Assembly: GCA_022866005.1 (NCBI GenBank)
Contig: JALHTV010000049.1
Location: 1 to 7,089, forward strand
Reading direction: 5' to 3'
DNA length: 7,089 nucleotides
From: Phycisphaerae bacterium
GTDB taxonomy: Bacteria; Planctomycetota; Phycisphaerae; SM23-33
Shown: piece after piece, positions 5,918-7,089 of the stretch
How the letters are laid out: every line of letters starts with the position of its first letter
How positions within the stretch are numbered: the stretch's first letter is position 1
Notes under the pieces: generated by a model
Told to the model about the DNA's origin: nothing
The model's database searches: none
What the model saw: the letters and a program-made list of their open reading frames with translations, nothing else
Translations under genes and position numbers: made by a program

Positions 5918-5931
5918 GGGGAGGTGCGAAC
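5918..5931 (+). promoter_or_regulatory. Ribosome-binding site of the FGE-fold gene (contains direct repeat copy 2)
   Basis: GGGGAGG at 5918-5924 is a strong Shine-Dalgarno sequence seven bases before the ATG at 5932. It fixes the start over the in-frame GTG at 5878, which has no such site. AGGTGCGAAC at 5922-5931 is the second copy of the repeat at 5851-5860. Confidence 0.8.
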
Positions 5932-7047
5932 ATGAAACGGTCCAATCACGTGGCTTGGCGGTCAGGCTGGGCCCTGGGCGTGGCGGCGGTGTTTGCGGTG
6001 GTGGGGATTGTGGGTTGGGGTCTCGCCCCGGCCCAAGGGGCGATCACGATTGAGATGGTCACTGTGGGCGATGCGGGCAACGTCGGGGAGCTGTCTGGTG
6101 ACGGCAGCGGCGGGTATGGCCCGCCGCGGGTGTGCGGGGCCGTCCCCTACGTCTACCAGATCGGCACGTACGAGGTCACCAACGCCCACTACCGGGGCTT
6201 CCTCAACTCCGTCGCCCGCTACAGCGATCCCTACAAGCTCTACACACCCCCAAATGCAAGCGAGAACTGGCTTGGTGTGATCTCTCGCACGGGGGCGGGG
6301 ACAGGGGTCGATCCGTACGTTTACGTCCCTCGTGACAATGACCCCAACTGGGACACCAAGCCCGTCAACTACGTGAGCTGGTATTCCTCCCTGCGCTTTA
6401 TCAACTGGCTCCAGAACGGCTACCCCGTGGCCGAGGCGGGCGTGGGCGTGACCGAGACAGGGACGTACACGTTCACCGATCCCAGCACGGTCTCGATCCC
6501 GGACCATGCCTCACTAACCACTCCGCACTACGCACTGCCCACTGAGGATGAGTGGTACAAGAGCGCCTATTACAAAGGCGGCGGCACCGCGGCCGGTTAC
6601 TGGGACTACGCCACTCAGAGCGACACGCTCCCCAACAACAATCCCCCGTGGGAGGAGACGGGCAACTCGGCCAACTACAGGTTCAATGACAAGGACCCCA
6701 ACACGCCCCCCGACAATGCCGTGGGACCCCCGTATTACATGACCGACGTGGGGGCCTACACCCTCTCCGAAAGCCCCTACGGTACCTACGACCAGAACGG
6801 GAACGTGTTTGAGTGGCTCGAACGGTATCTGTACACCACGGACGACCGGCAGTTACGGGGAGGGGACTGGCTGAGTTCCCAGAACGTCCTCACCGCCTAC
6901 GACCGCTTAGATCGGGAGTGGGCCGACGCCCCCAGTCTGTGCGGGTTCCGGGTGGTGTTGGTTCCCGAGCCGGGCGCGATGTGGTTACTCGTGGCCGTAT
7001 GGGTTGCCCTCCCCAGGAGGCGCAGATTCACTCCCGAAGTTGGGTAG
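5932..7047 (+). CDS. Secreted FGE/SUMF1-fold protein with PEP-CTERM signal
   Basis: The 371-residue product has a signal peptide (basic start MKRSNHVAWR, hydrophobic 12-31, likely cut near G36). A formylglycine-generating-enzyme-fold domain follows at about 42-341. Landmarks are YQIGTYEVTNAHYRGFLN (75-92), PVNYVSWYSSLRFINWL (144-160), LPTEDEWYKSAYYKGG (202-217), YGTYDQNGNVFEWLE (283-297), LRGGDW (308-313) and CGFRVV (337-342). True FGE uses two cysteines just after the RGG block (C336 and C341 in human SUMF1); here that region reads LSSQNVLTAYDR and has none. The protein has only C68 and C337. It is therefore unlikely to make formylglycine and more likely a binding or structural protein of this C-type-lectin-related fold. 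The C-terminus is a PEP-CTERM signal: VPEP at 344-347, a short hydrophobic helix, then PRRRR at 361-365. An exosortase encoded elsewhere should process it. The ligand is unknown. Confidence 0.9.
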   Translation: MKRSNHVAWRSGWALGVAAVFAVVGIVGWGLAPAQGAITIEMVTVGDAGNVGELSGDGSGGYGPPRVCGAVPYVYQIGTYEVTNAHYRGFLNSVARYSDPYKLYTPPNASENWLGVISRTGAGTGVDPYVYVPRDNDPNWDTKPVNYVSWYSSLRFINWLQNGYPVAEAGVGVTETGTYTFTDPSTVSIPDHASLTTPHYALPTEDEWYKSAYYKGGGTAAGYWDYATQSDTLPNNNPPWEETGNSANYRFNDKDPNTPPDNAVGPPYYMTDVGAYTLSESPYGTYDQNGNVFEWLERYLYTTDDRQLRGGDWLSSQNVLTAYDRLDREWADAPSLCGFRVVLVPEPGAMWLLVAVWVALPRRRRFTPEVG

Positions 7048-7089
7048 GTTCCATGTGGGCATGGCCACACATCTCCGTCATGCCCCCCG
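7048..7089 (+). other. Start of 3' flank with a short hairpin
   Basis: After the TAG at 7045-7047 there is a small stem, TGTGG (7054-7058) with CCACA (7065-7069) around a six-base loop. No T-run follows in the 20 remaining bases, so a terminator cannot be claimed. The window ends here. Confidence 0.2.

Larger units (their letters stand above)
5508..5931. other. Divergent intergenic region between the PSP1 and FGE-fold genes
   Basis: These 424 bp hold no convincing full-length gene. They contain -10 elements facing each way about 70 bp apart, a perfect palindrome, hairpins in both leaders, a possible 18-codon leader ORF and a 10-bp direct repeat. Each is listed separately. The stretch from 5711 to 5740 between the promoters is a run of C and G blocks. 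Frames open here on both strands are extensions of the flanking genes. Confidence 0.7.

Noticed and set aside
5754..5931. Known riboswitch (cobalamin or c-di-GMP type) before the FGE-fold gene
   Set aside because: The leader is structured, but I could not match the conserved core bases of either class.
5878..5931. GTG at 5878 as start of the FGE-fold gene
   Set aside because: The extra 18 residues are polar and would precede the signal peptide; the ATG at 5932 has GGGGAGG seven bases upstream.
1..7089. CRISPR array, transposon ends, tRNA or rRNA genes
   Set aside because: No spaced repeat series, terminal inverted repeats with a transposase, or RNA gene signatures were found on reading both strands.

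Overview
The window is high-GC bacterial DNA that looks like the chromosome of a planctomycete-type bacterium (Planctomycetota, possibly Phycisphaerae-like). That placement is an inference. It rests on two secreted proteins ending in PEP-CTERM sorting signals, an FGE/SUMF1-fold protein of the kind common in that phylum, and a family of zinc-ribbon protein I associate with it. There is no rRNA, tRNA, CRISPR array, transposase or phage gene.

Left block (1-2693, plus strand). The window opens inside the 3' part of a gene for an FAD-dependent oxidoreductase of the fumarate reductase/succinate dehydrogenase flavoprotein superfamily. An 87-bp spacer with a strong GC hairpin follows, then mntP, a six-helix manganese efflux pump. 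After a 139-bp spacer comes an uncharacterised 374-residue protein with an N-terminal zinc ribbon, a second, split CxxC pair, and a C-terminal segment resembling a bacterial PH-like domain.

Middle block (2698-5507, minus strand, convergent with the left block across only 4 bp). Two genes lie in order of transcription. The first encodes a 511-residue PSP1-domain protein (RicT/YaaT family, RNA-processing factor). It has an intact cysteine-rich core, long disordered ends and a ten-arginine tail. The second, 38 bp downstream with its own ribosome site, encodes a secreted M64-family zinc metallopeptidase (HETGH motif) with a C-terminal PEP-CTERM anchor signal. Their spacing suggests one transcript.

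Right block (5508-7089). A 424-bp divergent region carries back-to-back -10 elements, a perfect 12-bp palindrome and several hairpins. It also holds a possible 18-codon leader ORF and a 10-bp direct repeat that includes a ribosome-binding site. It drives a 371-residue secreted FGE-fold protein that lacks the catalytic cysteines and ends in PEP-CTERM.

The two PEP-CTERM proteins are probably exported and processed by an exosortase encoded elsewhere, so both should act at the cell surface or in the extracellular matrix. I see no proof of a new multi-gene system. The most unusual parts are the structured leader before the FGE-fold gene, the poly-arginine RicT-like protein paired with a surface peptidase, and the zinc-ribbon/PH-like protein.
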